Shown: positions 62,630 through 64,000 of the stretch, in pieces
Position numbering within the stretch: the first letter of the stretch is position 1
Layout of the letters: each line of letters opens with the position of its first letter
NCBI GenBank assembly: GCA_026707285.1
Contig: JAPOXD010000055.1
Location: forward strand, 17,678 to 81,677
DNA: 64,000 nt
Reading direction: 5' to 3'
DNA from: Chloroflexota bacterium
GTDB taxonomy: Bacteria > Chloroflexota > UBA11872
The notes under the pieces: generated by a model
What the model was told of the DNA's origin: nothing
The model's input: the letters and a program-made list of their open reading frames with translations, nothing else
The model's database searches: none
Made by a program: the position numbers and the translations under genes

Positions 62630-62692
62630 GGCTGTCCTGATCGCGTCGGTCGATTGCGAGGCAGTCTACGCAAGCGGGCGCGACGGCTCCGA

Positions 62693-63778
62693 CTACGACG
62701 TGACCAGCGCCATGCAGTCCAGATCGACGAGCGCGCCGTCTATGCGTTCGGCCAGGATGTCGAAGACCGACCAGCCGGCCGCGCCTTCGGGCAAGACCCG
62801 CGTCGTGAGCACGACGATGCGCGAGAGCACGTCCGCCATCGCAAGGCGGTAGTCGGTCTGGCACTGCTCGGCGGTGTAACCGGTCACGCCGCGCCGGGCC
62901 AGAGCCTCGCGATAGGCGCGCAGGACGTCCCTTTCCACCGCCCGCCGACTATCGCGTTCGGTCGCCGACACCAGGAAATAGGCCACGTCCATCAGCCCCG
63001 GCCCGCGGAGCATCACCTGCCAGTCGACGAATGCCGCCGGAGTGCCGGCGCCGTCCGCGGCGAACATCACGTTGTCGGGGCGGAAGTCGCCGTGCAGCAG
63101 GGTGGGGGGCGCTTGGGACAAGACGTGGCGCACGGTGTCGAGGCCATCGATCAGCGCCGGGCCGACGCGGTTGCACAGGTCGGGCAAGCGGCCTTGGTAC
63201 CGCTCCACGAACTCCGGCCAGGCCTCGCGGCAGATGGCGTGGCGCGTGGCGGTCAGCTCGGCGAACTCGGGAATCCAGTCGAGCGCGGCGAGCGCCGGGC
63301 TTTCCCACCACGCGGCGTGCATGCCGGCCACGACGGCGACGGCTGCCCGGACCTGCTCCGGCGAGCACCCCGCGGCCGGATCGCCGGCGCGGGCCGGGGC
63401 GAGGTCTTCCAGCAGCAGCACGTAGCGCTCGCCCTCGCGGGCCGCAAAGTGCAGCGCGGCGGTGGGAACGCCCGCTCGATCGGCCAGCTCGCGGTAGAAG
63501 CGGATCTCGCGCGATGCCGCGCCGATGCGCTGGATCAGCTCACGCGTGATGGCGTTGGGGCTGTGCAGCTTGACGATGTAGCTTGGCGGGGCTCCGTGGG
63601 CCTCGCCGTCGTAGGTCAGGCGCAGGCGCCGCAACTGCCCGGCGAATCCCTGGCTGCCGCCGAGTGGCTCGACCTGGACGGACGCGACCGCTCCGTCCGT
63701 CAGCACCCCGTTCGACCGCAGCGCGCGCGTGAGCCAGGCGGCGTCGATGGACGCCGCGTCGGCGGGAATGTCAGGCAT
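62693..63778 (-). CDS. Aminoglycoside phosphotransferase-fold kinase
   Basis: 361 residues, ATG 63778. ATP-binding lobe with SYIVKLHS (Lys) and a Glu-helix (SREIRFYRELADRAGV), hinge VLLLEDLAP, catalytic loop LLHGDFRPDNVMF (Asp and Asn) and metal-binding FVDWQVMLRGPGLMDVAYF. This is the APH/choline-kinase fold (ecdysteroid-kinase-like or acyl-CoA-dehydrogenase-associated types). The substrate is a small hydroxyl compound, not identified; drug resistance should not be assumed. Confidence 0.85.
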   Translation of the reverse strand: MPDIPADAASIDAAWLTRALRSNGVLTDGAVASVQVEPLGGSQGFAGQLRRLRLTYDGEAHGAPPSYIVKLHSPNAITRELIQRIGAASREIRFYRELADRAGVPTAALHFAAREGERYVLLLEDLAPARAGDPAAGCSPEQVRAAVAVVAGMHAAWWESPALAALDWIPEFAELTATRHAICREAWPEFVERYQGRLPDLCNRVGPALIDGLDTVRHVLSQAPPTLLHGDFRPDNVMFAADGAGTPAAFVDWQVMLRGPGLMDVAYFLVSATERDSRRAVERDVLRAYREALARRGVTGYTAEQCQTDYRLAMADVLSRIVVLTTRVLPEGAAGWSVFDILAERIDGALVDLDCMALVTS

Positions 63779-63866
63779 GGGCGGGTGCTAGTGGGAGCAC
63801 TTCAAGGATTCACTAATCATGCCTGCCTGGGTCTGACCCGACCGCCCGGCGGCGGTTGCAGAGCTC

Positions 63867-63957
63867 CGTCATTCCGGCGGAGGCCGGAATCCAGTTCGGT
63901 CAAATCTGGAAGCACGCCGGATGCTTGGCGTCGGGCGGGTCTGAGACCCGCCCCTTG
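63867..63957. repeat. Composite palindromic repeat, family C (copy 3, reversed)
   Basis: In reverse orientation: GGGGCGGGTCTCAGACCCGCC, then GCATCCGGCGTGCTTCCAG, then ATTCCGGC/GCCGGAAT. The distance from the first GGGG to ATTCCGGC is 64 bases, the same as in the copies at 47602 and 61698. The remaining bases to the window end (63958-64000) show nothing. Confidence 0.8.
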
Positions 63958-64000
63958 TATGTTGCAAGTCCCCTCGGATCGTCCGTGGGGAAGCAGCGGG

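Overview
The window is high-GC bacterial DNA. The best fit is an uncultivated Chloroflexota lineage. Three things suggest this: a condensed dcw cluster with an FtsA and an MraZ, proline/threonine-linked lipoproteins carrying plant-type leucine-rich repeats, and a scatter of carbohydrate-related hydrolases, isomerases and phytanoyl-CoA-type oxygenases. The phylum is inferred from gene content alone; there is no rRNA gene in the window, and no tRNA gene was recognised.

Layout. 1-8 kb: the end of a HlyD-like adaptor gene on the minus strand, a sugar-phosphate isomerase-like gene, a small low-GC island of toxin-antitoxin-type genes (one PIN gene is split by an in-frame amber codon), a BNR/sialidase-like protein, and an overlapping eno-larB-larC-beta-solenoid gene run. 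8-11.6 kb: an unknown protein, a 14-helix-type MFS exporter, another unknown protein and an RNase HI. 11.7-23.4 kb: the division and cell-wall cluster mraZ-rsmH-ftsL-ftsI-ftsW-murG-murC-murB-ftsQ-ftsA-ftsZ, preceded by a promoter and a phased GTGG box array typical of MraZ operators. mraY, murD, murE and murF are absent from it. 23.4-28 kb: yggS, yggT, hisS, hisH, hisA, hisF. HisH and HisF form the imidazole glycerol phosphate synthase and HisA supplies its substrate.

28-42 kb is a mosaic of catabolic and accessory genes: a DapA-like aldolase, a Zn dehydrogenase, a GNAT, a PhyH oxygenase, a glycosidase-like protein, a VOC protein, a DUF4432 epimerase-like protein, an AAC(3)-fold protein, a TPP enzyme with an isomerase, and several toxin-antitoxin modules. 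These genes are separated by palindromic repeat clusters. 42.4-49 kb holds a SbcD/YhaO-like nuclease with its YhaN-like SMC-type ATPase, a VapBC-like module and an orphan MalK/UgpC-type ATPase.

49-59 kb is the most distinctive part: four consecutive minus-strand genes for secreted or lipid-anchored leucine-rich-repeat proteins. They are built from one module (N-cap with a WHGV motif, n x 24-residue repeats, C-cap with two cysteines) used 1, 1, 2 and 3 times, with about 83 repeats in total. Three of the four genes also share an upstream leader and a lipoprotein signal, so the array grew by duplication. 59-64 kb: a beta-propeller glycosidase-like protein, an aldo/keto reductase, a PmoA-family (DUF6807) protein and a phosphotransferase, again punctuated by composite palindromic repeats. 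Three copies of one such repeat have identical internal spacing.
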